NCBI RefSeq assembly: GCF_000369805.1 | Contig: NZ_KB850224.1 | Span: forward strand, 3,700,460 to 3,764,459 | DNA from: Acinetobacter sp. NIPH 2100 | GTDB taxonomy: Bacteria > Pseudomonadota > Gammaproteobacteria > Pseudomonadales > Moraxellaceae | Direction: 5' to 3' | Length of the DNA: 64,000 nt | Shown: piece by piece, positions 8,111 to 17,093 of the stretch | Layout of the letters: each line of letters begins with the position of its first letter | How positions within the stretch are numbered: the first letter of the stretch is position 1 | Made by a program: the position numbers and the translations under genes | Notes under the pieces: model-generated | Database searches by the model: none | Told to the model about the DNA's origin: nothing | The model's input: the letters and a program-made list of their open reading frames with translations, nothing else

Positions 8111-9951
8111 GTTTGATCCCCAAATAAGTCACCCATTGCCTGACTCTGTTTTTTCGTATTTTTAATTTTTTTCGCTATTGTCTTTTCTTCAGTATCAGGT
8201 TCTGAAATCGGTAGATTTTGAACATTCAAACTATAATCGTCATGCCCCCACTCACATGCCTTAATAATACTGTTTGGAATTTTCTTTAAAGTCAGATTGA
8301 TAAAACGATCAATATTTTTAGAGCGCCAAGCACTCGCAATAATAAGCAAAGTACGACCTTCACCAACTTCCTCAGATATTGCCTGTAACTGCGGATCTGT
8401 CAAAGTCTGTGTCGTAACATAAATAAAGTCTGTTTCACTGCCTCTACCATGATTCCAGTACTCAGTTTCTGATGGTGTATAGGTATAGCCTTCTAACTTA
8501 CACATGGCTTCAACCAACATTTCCTGATTATATTCAGGATTGATAACCCAATTATCCCATTGGTCTTTTTTCATAAGACTTGGGGCAAGTTTGTAATAGC
8601 GGAAACCACCACCACCTTTCCAGTTAAGGGCTTTTGTAATTCCTCCTGTGTCCTTCCCATTTATAACTTTCTGTAACCGAGGAATGATATGAGTATGGCA
8701 ATGCTCACCTAGCTCGACCATAATCCAACGGCGTCCCATCTTATGGGCAACAGCACCTGTTGTTCCAGAACCCCCGAAAGAATCCAAAACTAAATCATTC
8801 GGTTCAGTGGATAATTCAAGTACTTTTTGAATTAGAGCTTCTGGTTTTTTCCCATTAGGAAACACAACCCCACCTTCTTTTGTTAAATTATTTAGTGGAA
8901 AACCATCCCAATAAGTACCAGCCTTTTCTAGCTTTACCAGCTTATTCCCTTTTTTTACTGCAACATCTCTTAACCATGCAATTAAGTCACAGTTATTTCC
9001 CTTATAATACAAAGTAGTCTTTCTTCCCTTACTTTTCCCTGATTTAGGCACATATTCAATACTAACAAAATCATGTTCGCCATTGATTGCATCCATCACT
9101 CTAGTACGTATAGAACTCTGAGCATTCGTATCACGAAAAATTTTATCAAAGTATTTTACATAGCATTCTTGTTCTGTAATCTTCTCTTTTTTAATAATTT
9201 GAGAAATAGGTTCTATTTCAACATTTTCATGGATAAAGATATCAATAGGCTCACCAGAACCATCAAGAATTGTTTTTAAAAACTTCCTCTCACCAAAGTC
9301 TTTTATTACTCGAGTATACTTCCAGCTTTTGCCTTCATCACGCATTTGCCCAATAACTTCAAACAAATCCTCTTCATCATAGACATCATTAAATTTTTTA
9401 AATCCTAAATCACTGTCTTTATCCTTAGTATAAATAAGAATATATTCGACATTTTTCTTTAATCTTTTGTCTTCCCCTCCTCCCGAAGCCCCAGAGGTTT
9501 GCTTCATTTTTACAGAGACTTGATTTAGAAAATTACTACGCCCAAATACCTCATCTAACAATACTTTACAGTAAGCCAGCTCATCATCATTTAATTGACA
9601 GAAAAAAACTCCATCAACTGTCAAAAGATTTTTTAAAATTTCAAAGCGCTCTTTCATTAGAGAAAGCCAAATTGAATGCTCCAGTCCATCATCATAATGA
9701 TCAAATGCTTGTCCAGTATTGTATGGCGGGTCAATATAGATACACTTAACTTTGCCGGCATACTCACGTTCTAATGCTTTAAGTGCAAGTAGGTTATCGC
9801 CAAAAATTAGCTTATTATCAAAAATATCGTTTTCTGAAACTTTGTTCGTTGCATGGTAAGAAAGTGAAAAATCTTCAAGCAAAATGCGTGGCTCTAGGCG
9901 TGGTCGTTTGTCTTTACCAATCCAAGTCAGTTCAAGTTTTGTTTTGGTCAT
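8107..9951 (-). CDS. mod: Type III DNA methyltransferase, Mod subunit
   Basis: This 614-residue beta-class DNA methyltransferase carries the catalytic DPPY at 74-77 before the AdoMet-binding FGGSGTT at 392-398, which is the order expected for type III Mod proteins. A target-recognition domain lies between them (~130-340). It would transfer methyl from AdoMet to adenine N6 on one strand of a short asymmetric site and also directs Res. The specificity cannot be read from sequence. The start overlaps the AIPR gene's stop by 4 nt and the stop overlaps the res start by 4 nt, so AIPR, mod and res are translationally coupled. No homopolymer or tandem repeat suited to phase variation is evident, unlike many Mod genes of pathogens. 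Confidence 0.93.
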   Translation of the reverse strand: MTKTKLELTWIGKDKRPRLEPRILLEDFSLSYHATNKVSENDIFDNKLIFGDNLLALKALEREYAGKVKCIYIDPPYNTGQAFDHYDDGLEHSIWLSLMKERFEILKNLLTVDGVFFCQLNDDELAYCKVLLDEVFGRSNFLNQVSVKMKQTSGASGGGEDKRLKKNVEYILIYTKDKDSDLGFKKFNDVYDEEDLFEVIGQMRDEGKSWKYTRVIKDFGERKFLKTILDGSGEPIDIFIHENVEIEPISQIIKKEKITEQECYVKYFDKIFRDTNAQSSIRTRVMDAINGEHDFVSIEYVPKSGKSKGRKTTLYYKGNNCDLIAWLRDVAVKKGNKLVKLEKAGTYWDGFPLNNLTKEGGVVFPNGKKPEALIQKVLELSTEPNDLVLDSFGGSGTTGAVAHKMGRRWIMVELGEHCHTHIIPRLQKVINGKDTGGITKALNWKGGGGFRYYKLAPSLMKKDQWDNWVINPEYNQEMLVEAMCKLEGYTYTPSETEYWNHGRGSETDFIYVTTQTLTDPQLQAISEEVGEGRTLLIIASAWRSKNIDRFINLTLKKIPNSIIKACEWGHDDYSLNVQNLPISEPDTEEKTIAKKIKNTKKQSQAMGDLFGDQT

Positions 9952-11756
9952 GGTGTCCCCGTTCCTAAAGTCAATTGTGGAGCATTGTCTGTTAGGTAGT
10001 TTACCAAATTTGCCTTTGGATAGCTTTCATTTGAATTAGACGTAGTCACCATACCTAAAACATTAGTGTCCGCTGTTTTACCAAAATGCTCAATCATTAC
10101 ATCTATTAAAACATTTATAACAGATGAGGAATTTTTAAAGAATTTATGAGGTGAATCACCTGCTAATCTTGAACTTGTTTTATTAAAGGTTAATAGCCTT
10201 AAGGCATCTAATTCAGCACTAACACTTACGGGGAGATTAGTCATTGAAGCTAAAACTGGTTTATCCAATTCTTTCTTGAAGCGTTTTGAAAAAATATAAA
10301 ATGCTACATAATTCGCATGCTTATATATTAGCTTTTCCTGCCCACTTGCAGATTGAATATATCCATTCCAAATATGATTAAAATGTCTATATAACAAAAC
10401 AGTATTCAGTAATTTTAGACCTGTTAAAGTGTTAGAAAATACTTGCTGATAATCTTGTGAATTTAAATCAAGCATCAATGTTGCATTGTTTTTAAGTTTG
10501 ATTGGATATGTGGAGTTTTTGTCTAACATTGCCAAAGAGCGCATCGCTTCATCCACTGTAATAGCTTGTGCAGTATAAGATAATTCCGTAGGCCGGTAGA
10601 AGTACTCATGTCCCCAGTACTTAATTTCTCGTCTCAATCTTTCTTGCTGATTATCTAATGCTACAAAATCTGTTAAATCTACTGGATTTTGATTATTACG
10701 ATTTTGAGTAATTTTTTTACCAATATCATGCGCTGAATCTGCTTGAATTACCGTAACTAAAACTTTTGCATCATCTGAAATCTGATCTCCATTTTCTTTA
10801 TAAAAATCATATGCTGTTGCAATAGTTTGAGCACCATTAACAACTGATATATTTAGGATTTTATATTTTCTATTATTCCCACCTAAAGAACCGGCACTTT
10901 CAAAATGAGAACACAAAGCTGTTATTCCATTGTTATATAAGAAAAAATTATTCGCTTCTTGATTCAAAGTATTTTTAATTGCTCTATTAGGACCAGTATT
11001 ACCACCAATGAAATAACGAATGTTTTTTTGGTATAAAGCAAATGAATGTCGCTCATGTAGTTGAACTAGATCTTTTAGCTTAACTTGTCCATATAAAGTT
11101 TTCCTTGGAGTCTGAATATTGATGACATTATAAAAGTTAATTTTTTCAGAAACTGTTGGATAGCTATGTTGTTTATCCAAACACTCTTTCACATTCGAAG
11201 AATCAAAATATATAATTTCTGACTGTAACCGATCCTCATTCTGGGATTCAGTTACAATAAAACGTTCTAAGCAATCTTTAGCATGCGTCGAAACTTGATT
11301 CCCTGTATAACAAACAACTAATTTTATTGTTTCAGCATCGTTAAGTGCACTTTGAATCTCAGACAAACGATTCGTAACATTTTGATTAAATGAATTAAAT
11401 TCAAAATTTAACAATTGTCTTAAGCCATCAACATAAGCTTGTGCTTCTGTTTGTTTAAATTCTTCAGTCGCTTTTAATTTACTTTGAACCAAATACAAAA
11501 CCTTTGAGGTTGATTCAAAATAAATCGCATCAATGCCATTATCGTTAAAATCATCGATAACTGCTCTGGCACTTTCCACAACAGAAGCATTACATAGTGC
11601 TCGCAAAGTAAAAGCACTAAATGCTCTTGCTATATTTTTTTCATTTTGTTCCTCAATCGGTCTACTTTGATCTAGCAAAGGGGGTAAGTGATGAAGATAA
11701 TGAGTGCTCAATTCTTTCTTTAAAATAGCTAATAAATCTGCTCTCAAAGCTGGCAT
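9948..11756 (-). CDS. AIPR (abortive infection phage resistance) family protein
   Basis: This 602-residue protein has the AIPR family's central signature: 'FFLYNNGITALC', then 'ISVVNGAQTIATAY', then 'QNPVDLTDFVALDNQQ'. An N-terminal segment (~40-190) with 'VLYLVQSKLKAT' and a conserved acidic 'FNDNGIDAIYFE' resembles a restriction-endonuclease-type fold (D...QSK), so a nuclease domain is plausible. AIPR proteins occur in phage-resistance loci; their biochemistry is incompletely known. Its ATG follows the helicase TAA with no gap (TAAATG on the minus strand), and its end overlaps mod by 4 nt. It is thus inserted between an SNF2 helicase and a type III restriction-modification pair, which suggests a composite system. 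Confidence 0.85.
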   Translation of the reverse strand: MPALRADLLAILKKELSTHYLHHLPPLLDQSRPIEEQNEKNIARAFSAFTLRALCNASVVESARAVIDDFNDNGIDAIYFESTSKVLYLVQSKLKATEEFKQTEAQAYVDGLRQLLNFEFNSFNQNVTNRLSEIQSALNDAETIKLVVCYTGNQVSTHAKDCLERFIVTESQNEDRLQSEIIYFDSSNVKECLDKQHSYPTVSEKINFYNVINIQTPRKTLYGQVKLKDLVQLHERHSFALYQKNIRYFIGGNTGPNRAIKNTLNQEANNFFLYNNGITALCSHFESAGSLGGNNRKYKILNISVVNGAQTIATAYDFYKENGDQISDDAKVLVTVIQADSAHDIGKKITQNRNNQNPVDLTDFVALDNQQERLRREIKYWGHEYFYRPTELSYTAQAITVDEAMRSLAMLDKNSTYPIKLKNNATLMLDLNSQDYQQVFSNTLTGLKLLNTVLLYRHFNHIWNGYIQSASGQEKLIYKHANYVAFYIFSKRFKKELDKPVLASMTNLPVSVSAELDALRLLTFNKTSSRLAGDSPHKFFKNSSSVINVLIDVMIEHFGKTADTNVLGMVTTSNSNESYPKANLVNYLTDNAPQLTLGTGTP

Positions 11757-14615
11757 TTAAATAATTTCCCATTCAATTTCAAATAACTTCTTCACTTGAA
11801 CTTGCTGTTCAAGCTGCCCCTCTAATTGACCAATCAACTCATTACGCTGGATATCAATTTCATCTTGTCGATCAAATAAATCACGACGCAATTTAGTCCG
11901 CTTCGTTTCTAATTCACGCTGTGTCTTTTGCCAATTCAACTTATCTTGTAATGAAGCTGCAATCGTTGCTGACTTTCTTGCTTCTTTAATCGCTTTATCA
12001 ATTTCCTTAATCTCAACCTCAAGACCATTTTTCAAATCATCTGCCCAACCATCGAGCTTAATAATTTCCTGATCAAACAATCCAAGGTTTCGGACATTGA
12101 CTTCCTCAAGAATCCTGTTCTTACAATTTTCTTGCTCTAAACATATCTTCTCAGGCAATACAATTTGAGCCATATCAGCTTGAGATTTCATCGGTAATTT
12201 TAAAAGTTTCTCAGGATCATCATCCGCCAAAAGTTCACCTGAATTAGTCATCGCACTCAAAACAAGATGTTGCTCAAGACGACCAAGACTAGAAACTTCT
12301 AATAACTCAGCAATTAAAAAACCTGAATTACCGATGAACGGCTTTAAACTGGATACCTGTAAGCCATATGCATCATAATCAAATACCAATTTTGCAGGCT
12401 TTAGCATTTGTGCCTTAAATCGATCTAATAAAGATTGAACAAAAGGATGATTTAAACGTATGACATGTTCATGTGTATTTGTTTTGGCTAAATCATAACG
12501 ACCAATATTGAATGAAGTTCCATCAATCGTAATTGCATCATTCAATTGGAAACCATTTTCATCAAATACAACATTTGCCTCATGACAGGTAAATTCATCA
12601 TTGAGCAATGCCAATAAATATTGCTCATAGGTCTGCCTAATCTGAATAGCATCAGACTTAATACGATAAAGAACATTCTCATCAAAATGATTCATCAGCA
12701 AATTACGAGTATTCAGCATTGCTTCATTAATTTCAGCTGAAAGCTCATTCTGTAAATTTTCAAAGCTTTGTGCAATTTCTTTCGGATCACGACATTCTTG
12801 ATATATTTCTGCAATTCTTTTTTCAAAGTCCACACCTGAACCAATTGTGCCTAAAATTTCATCACTTGCACCAAAAACTCCATCAAAGAGTTGAAACTTT
12901 TCAGACAATAAATCATAGACACGAGAATCAGCTTCATTACTACGATCAACAAAATTTACAACCACTACATCATGCTTTTGCCCATAACGATGACAACGTC
13001 CAATACGTTGCTCAATACGCTGTGGATTCCATGGCAAATCATAGTTAATGATCAAAGAACAAAACTGTAAGTTAATCCCTTCAGCACCAGCTTCTGTGGC
13101 AATCATGACAGAACCTTTTTCTCTGAAGTAATCTACTAATGCAGCACGTGTATCTGCTGACTTCGCACCTGTGACACGATCTGTTCCTTTATATCGTTCA
13201 ATCCATTCCTTATAGATTTTCTTCGCTTTATCATCATTATTGGTGCCATTAAATAAAACTAAGCCATCAAAATAAGATGTACCTCTCAGCAATTCAGTGA
13301 GATATTCTTGAGTCCGTTTCGACTCAGTGAAAATAATTGCTTTTCTTTCTGCACCTAACTCTTGCAAAGCCTCAAATGCAGTTTCTAATGCTGTAAGTAA
13401 AGCTTGCCCTTTAGACTGCTGTTTAATATTTACGGCTAAAGATTGAAACTCTTTAAGCTCAGCAATTTCCAGCTCAATGGCTTGCTTTTCCTGAGCAGAT
13501 AAAATTTCATCTTCCTCAAGAAGCTCTTCATAGTCATCTCCAGATTCGGTCAAAGCTTCATAGTCATCATCCAATTCATCCAAAATATTAGAATCTTGAT
13601 CAAGCAATTTCTTTTCTAGACGAGTAATCATTGTGGCTAAAGCACCAGCAATCGCTTGAGTTGATGAAGCGAGTAACTTCCACAACACAAGAGAAATCAA
13701 CTGTCTTTGCCCAACAGGTAATGCTTGTAAATTAGGGCGACGTAAATAGTCAGCAACTAATTCTCTTAATTGTTGTTCTTCTTTTGATGGCGTAAAGTCC
13801 TGAACAATTGCACGTCGTGCTGTATACGAAACAAAAGGCTGTACCTGTTGTCTTAAAGTTCGTTTGCATACCGTTGCTAATCTTGCTCGAAGTTGAGGAA
13901 GTGTTAGGTCTTTATCCCCTGTAATAAATTGACTTTTAAAACTTTCTAAGTCTCCAAAGACTCGTTCATCCAAAATACTCACCAAACCATAAAGCTCTAA
14001 TAAAGAGTTTTGTAATGGGGTTGCAGTTAATAATACTTTGTTGTGAACATGCTCTAAAGATTGCTTGATCACATTTGCAGTTATATTTTGTTTTTTATAA
14101 ACATTTCTCAGGCGATGTGCTTCATCTATTACAACCAAATCCCAAGTAATATTCTTTATGTCATTTGCTTTGGATTTTGCAAACTGATAAGAACAGATAA
14201 TAATGTCATCTTGAATAAAAGGTTTTGTGCTACCTTCTTTTTTAAGTTGATTGTAAATCTTCGCTTCAAAAATAACAGCCTTCAAGCCAAACTTGTCATA
14301 AAGCTCCTGATACCATTGTTTTCTAAGATTAGCAGGTGTAATGACCAAAATACGTTTTTTTCGCTCTGCCCAAGTCTGAGCAATTACCAAACCAGCTTCA
14401 ATGGTTTTACCTAGACCCACTTCATCTGCAAGCAATACACCTTGCGCTAAAGGATTTTTAAAGGCGAATAAAGCTGCATCCACTTGATGTGGATTCAGAT
14501 CAACTTGTGAATCAATCAATGTTGAGGCAAGTGAATCAATAGAATTATCAGCAGACTTCTTTGTTAAAATCCAAGATAAATATAGTTTTTGTTGATCAGA
14601 AAGCTTGGATAACAT
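11757..14615 (-). CDS. SNF2-family DEAH helicase/translocase
   Basis: This 952-residue protein is an SF2 helicase of the SNF2/RapA-like group. Motif I is DEVGLGKT (64-71), motif Ia is 'VITPANLRKQW', motif II is DEAH (164-167), motif III is 'LLTATPLQN', and the second RecA domain has 'IEQRIGRCHRYGQ' (motif VI). The last ~150 residues form a charged coiled coil ('KLNWQKTQRELETKRTKLRRD'). It has the size of helicases found in DISARM and other defence loci, but there is no drmA/B/C nearby. It abuts the AIPR gene without a gap. The expected role is ATP-driven translocation on DNA, possibly sensing or remodelling invading DNA; this is inferred from context. Confidence 0.88.
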   Translation of the reverse strand: MLSKLSDQQKLYLSWILTKKSADNSIDSLASTLIDSQVDLNPHQVDAALFAFKNPLAQGVLLADEVGLGKTIEAGLVIAQTWAERKKRILVITPANLRKQWYQELYDKFGLKAVIFEAKIYNQLKKEGSTKPFIQDDIIICSYQFAKSKANDIKNITWDLVVIDEAHRLRNVYKKQNITANVIKQSLEHVHNKVLLTATPLQNSLLELYGLVSILDERVFGDLESFKSQFITGDKDLTLPQLRARLATVCKRTLRQQVQPFVSYTARRAIVQDFTPSKEEQQLRELVADYLRRPNLQALPVGQRQLISLVLWKLLASSTQAIAGALATMITRLEKKLLDQDSNILDELDDDYEALTESGDDYEELLEEDEILSAQEKQAIELEIAELKEFQSLAVNIKQQSKGQALLTALETAFEALQELGAERKAIIFTESKRTQEYLTELLRGTSYFDGLVLFNGTNNDDKAKKIYKEWIERYKGTDRVTGAKSADTRAALVDYFREKGSVMIATEAGAEGINLQFCSLIINYDLPWNPQRIEQRIGRCHRYGQKHDVVVVNFVDRSNEADSRVYDLLSEKFQLFDGVFGASDEILGTIGSGVDFEKRIAEIYQECRDPKEIAQSFENLQNELSAEINEAMLNTRNLLMNHFDENVLYRIKSDAIQIRQTYEQYLLALLNDEFTCHEANVVFDENGFQLNDAITIDGTSFNIGRYDLAKTNTHEHVIRLNHPFVQSLLDRFKAQMLKPAKLVFDYDAYGLQVSSLKPFIGNSGFLIAELLEVSSLGRLEQHLVLSAMTNSGELLADDDPEKLLKLPMKSQADMAQIVLPEKICLEQENCKNRILEEVNVRNLGLFDQEIIKLDGWADDLKNGLEVEIKEIDKAIKEARKSATIAASLQDKLNWQKTQRELETKRTKLRRDLFDRQDEIDIQRNELIGQLEGQLEQQVQVKKLFEIEWEII

Positions 14616-14660
14616 AACCGTATGTTTTGTAATTAAGAAATAATAAATATCTTAGCATTT

Positions 14661-15683
14661 TTAAAATAGTTTTTCAGGCTTGTACCAATCACATTCAGCT
14701 GCCTGATTTGACCCACATTTAAATTTTTTAGCTTTACAAAAGATGGGCTGATTATTTGCATAATCCCAGTTATTCCCACTATATCTACACAAAAAACAAT
14801 TCTTGATAGGAACTTTGTTATGAGCTGCCAACTTTAACTGGTCTAAGAATATATCACCATGAGCATAACCGACATATACGGTAGAATTCACAAACTCTAA
14901 ATCTGTTTCAATGATATTACTATAGATAATTTTATCCTTGTACTTAGCTAGCTTTGCTTCAATGTCTGACAAATAAGCGAGCTCTAAAAAAGACTTACCT
15001 GAATCCCAAACATAGAAGCTAAAAAATTGCTTGCGTAAACATTTGCATTCAGCATCAGTAAGTGAGGTACCTCCCTGATTAAAGCCTAAAAACAATGCAC
15101 CATGAGGCTCTAAATTTGCTTGATATATTTGATCTATATCTTCTTCAGAATCAATTCTTATTTCTATAATACGTTTTCCTGAGCTTTGTTTTTTCTCACT
15201 CAAAAAGTGCGTTACGGCAATTTCAATATAAATATTGTCTTCTGGAAAATTTGCTCTAGAAAGTAATAAATCTGGAATAAAATTTTCCTCTTTCTTCTCA
15301 ACTTCAATAATTGAGAAATATTCGGTCAGATCAAACTTCTTTTCAATAAATCCAAGATCACAATTCTTACGAATACTTCTTCTGAATTTATTGCATTTCT
15401 TAGAAACATGAAAAGTAATATAAAAAGGTTCATTTTCCTCTAAACATTTTTGATAGACATCAAAAAAAACCTGTTTGCCCAAACGATGCAAATATGTTTC
15501 ACCATTGCACTCTTGAATACTTTTATGTGCAAAATGTGGTTGTTTTATTTTTCCATTCACTTTAGCTATTAAAATATTATTACAGCCTAAACATGTGAAA
15601 TCTGACTGTTGCTCTTTACCAACCAAATCAATAGCTCTGATTACTTGCCCCAATTGATCTTTAGCATATTGATAACGTGCCAT
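14661..15683 (-). CDS. CoiA-like zinc-finger/nuclease-fold protein
   Basis: This 340-residue protein resembles the competence protein CoiA-like family. An N-terminal zinc-ribbon-like segment has C31-x2-C34 and, after a strand, 'QPHFAHKS' (H50, H53). A nuclease-like core follows with D138 in IPDLLL and E154 in 'IYIEIAVTHF'. The residue two after E154 is alanine instead of K or Q, so catalysis is doubtful or differently arranged. A C-terminal cysteine cluster (CFLC, FCKAKKFKCG, CDW) could bind a second metal ion. The start has a GGAAGA ribosome-binding site. It is the first gene of the defence operon, 45 nt ahead of the SNF2 helicase, so it is probably a component of that system and not a competence gene. 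Confidence 0.7.
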   Translation of the reverse strand: MARYQYAKDQLGQVIRAIDLVGKEQQSDFTCLGCNNILIAKVNGKIKQPHFAHKSIQECNGETYLHRLGKQVFFDVYQKCLEENEPFYITFHVSKKCNKFRRSIRKNCDLGFIEKKFDLTEYFSIIEVEKKEENFIPDLLLSRANFPEDNIYIEIAVTHFLSEKKQSSGKRIIEIRIDSEEDIDQIYQANLEPHGALFLGFNQGGTSLTDAECKCLRKQFFSFYVWDSGKSFLELAYLSDIEAKLAKYKDKIIYSNIIETDLEFVNSTVYVGYAHGDIFLDQLKLAAHNKVPIKNCFLCRYSGNNWDYANNQPIFCKAKKFKCGSNQAAECDWYKPEKLF

Positions 15684-15719
15684 ATTCTTCCAATTATTGT
15701 TTTATATCAATAATAACCA

Positions 15720-15744
15720 AAAAAATAAGGGAGCAAAAGCTCCC
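15720..15744 (-). terminator. Intrinsic terminator after alpA
   Basis: GGGAGC / GCTCCC (15729-15734 / 15739-15744) with an AAAA loop is followed on the minus strand by CTTATTTTTTT. It lies directly behind the AlpA stop and ahead of the CoiA-like gene, so it separates the element backbone from the defence operon. Confidence 0.8.
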
Positions 15745-15745
15745 A

Positions 15746-15976
15746 TTATTCTCGCTCTTCCATCTTAGCCTCAATCCACTGATGAATTTCCCAAGCCGAC
15801 CAGCCGATGCGCATTTCTGTTAACCGTACAGGTTGAGGAAATGTAGGATCATAATACTTTGACTCTTTGTTGATCATCTCATAGATTTTTGATCGACTAA
15901 GAGCAGTAAATTCAACGACATGCTTGATATTAATGATTTGATTCATCTGAAAAGTTTGACCTGTGAACGCATTCAT
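15746..15976 (-). CDS. alpA: AlpA-family MerR-like DNA-binding regulator
   Basis: This 76-residue protein has the AlpA/phage_AlpA pattern: 'HVVEFTALSRSKIYEMI' is the helix-turn-helix, followed by 'PTFPQPVRLTEMRIGWSAWEIHQWIEA', typical of regulators that control integrase or excision genes of P4-like elements. The ATG at 15976 is chosen because GGGAG lies about 9 nt upstream; an open frame extends further upstream without a better start. It follows the RDF-like gene by 90 nt on the same strand and ends at a terminator. It probably controls excision or other functions of the mobile element, although no integrase is inside the window. Confidence 0.85.
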   Translation of the reverse strand: MNAFTGQTFQMNQIINIKHVVEFTALSRSKIYEMINKESKYYDPTFPQPVRLTEMRIGWSAWEIHQWIEAKMEERE

Positions 15977-16065
15977 GATGTTTTTCTCCCAATCAATGAT
16001 GCGAGCGCAATTTCGCTCAAATAATAGAGCTCGCTGTAAGAAAAAACGTCCTGCTTCCCCCCCAT

Positions 16066-16962
16066 TCAATTCAAAGCCTGAACCGACTGCTGCAACCCTT
16101 TCTTGATATCCTGAACATGGGTTAAATCATGTGTTTGCTGAGGCTGCTCTGTTTTAGACTCATCTGCATAAAACTCCTCAACAATATCCAGCCCCTCTTC
16201 TCCACCAACCTCAAAACTGGCATTGCCATAACCCTGCCGTGCCACATGATCTAAAGCCTCCTGATAAAACCCTGCTGCCTTGCTCTGCTGATCAATCTGT
16301 TTGGCTGAGCTAATTGCCTCCTGTAAGTTGACACCATCACGTAAAGTCAGATCCACGTAATAGATTGGGGTGCGATAGCTTTGTGTGGTGCTTTTACCTC
16401 TCAGAGTGAGTTGCAATGGCAGACATGAAAGTAAGTCACCTGATGCTGCATGATAATAACTAAGCCTTGCTGCCAAGGTTCGAATACTATTAAAACCTGT
16501 GGTTCTAAAGATAAATGTACCCAACTCATCCGATTCGTCCAGATTGACGTAAAGTCTGCCGTAAGGCTTACACAGCCCACCTTGAGCCAGTGGGCAAAGA
16601 TCAGGTGATGGACATGGATGTTGTTCAATGCCGTTTTGTCCAAGACGCTGGCAGCTTTCACCATTGCCTGAACAAATTAATCGTCCAGTTTGTCGGTCAA
16701 ACAGGCTGTACTCTGCTCGTAGATTCAGTTCAGGATCATTAAAGATCATTCTTACGGGTATGGTTCTCAATTTTTGGTTTTGTGCCTTGGCTCGTAGTTG
16801 TTCATCCAATGGATGCTTCACCCAGCCATCCTTGTTTTGGATTTGGCTGGTAATGGTAAACTGATCATCTTTTTCAGGCAGACGTTTGCCGTTCTTTTCC
16901 ACGATCTTGCCGATACTGATACGACCGAGTACGGGTGGTGTGATTGCGAGACCTTTAATCAT
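16066..16962 (-). CDS. Putative RDF/gp3-like, cysteine-rich element protein
   Basis: This 298-residue protein is a mobile-element protein often labelled 'hydrolase or metal-binding protein'. A cysteine cluster ('HPCPSPDLCPLAQGGLCKP') is followed by 'YGRLYVNLDES' and 'FIFRTTGFNSIRTLAARLSYY', which recalls the gp3-like recombination-directionality-factor family. The ATG at 16962 has GAGGAC upstream; an open frame extends 48 nt further but is less likely used. The gene lies behind a terminator-like hairpin in the minus-strand backbone and ahead of alpA, which fits an excision-control role. The RDF relation is pattern-level inference; metal binding by the four cysteines is likely. Confidence 0.6.
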   Translation of the reverse strand: MIKGLAITPPVLGRISIGKIVEKNGKRLPEKDDQFTITSQIQNKDGWVKHPLDEQLRAKAQNQKLRTIPVRMIFNDPELNLRAEYSLFDRQTGRLICSGNGESCQRLGQNGIEQHPCPSPDLCPLAQGGLCKPYGRLYVNLDESDELGTFIFRTTGFNSIRTLAARLSYYHAASGDLLSCLPLQLTLRGKSTTQSYRTPIYYVDLTLRDGVNLQEAISSAKQIDQQSKAAGFYQEALDHVARQGYGNASFEVGGEEGLDIVEEFYADESKTEQPQQTHDLTHVQDIKKGLQQSVQALN

Positions 16963-17025
16963 GGCAATGTCCTCTATATAGATGTATAAATAAGCATTGA
17001 ATGGGTTCAATAAAATTTAGGGCAT

Positions 17026-17057
17026 AAAAAAATCCCATACCTGTTGCGGTATGGGAT
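17026..17057 (-). terminator. Terminator hairpin 1 of a three-copy set, after the YqaJ gene
   Basis: A perfect 10-bp stem ATCCCATACC / GGTATGGGAT (17032-17041 / 17048-17057) is followed on the minus strand by a run of T and then ATGCCC. It lies 36 nt behind the YqaJ-type gene's stop. The T-run plus ATGCC tail recurs at 18256-18282. Confidence 0.8.
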
Positions 17058-17093
17058 CGATTGGTTTGGGTGGCGGATTTCGGTATCTCAGTC

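Noticed and set aside
3201..15683. Assignment to DISARM or BREX
   Set aside because: An SNF2 helicase is present, but no drmA, drmB or drmC-like gene, and no brxL, pglZ or brxC-like gene, so neither definition is met.
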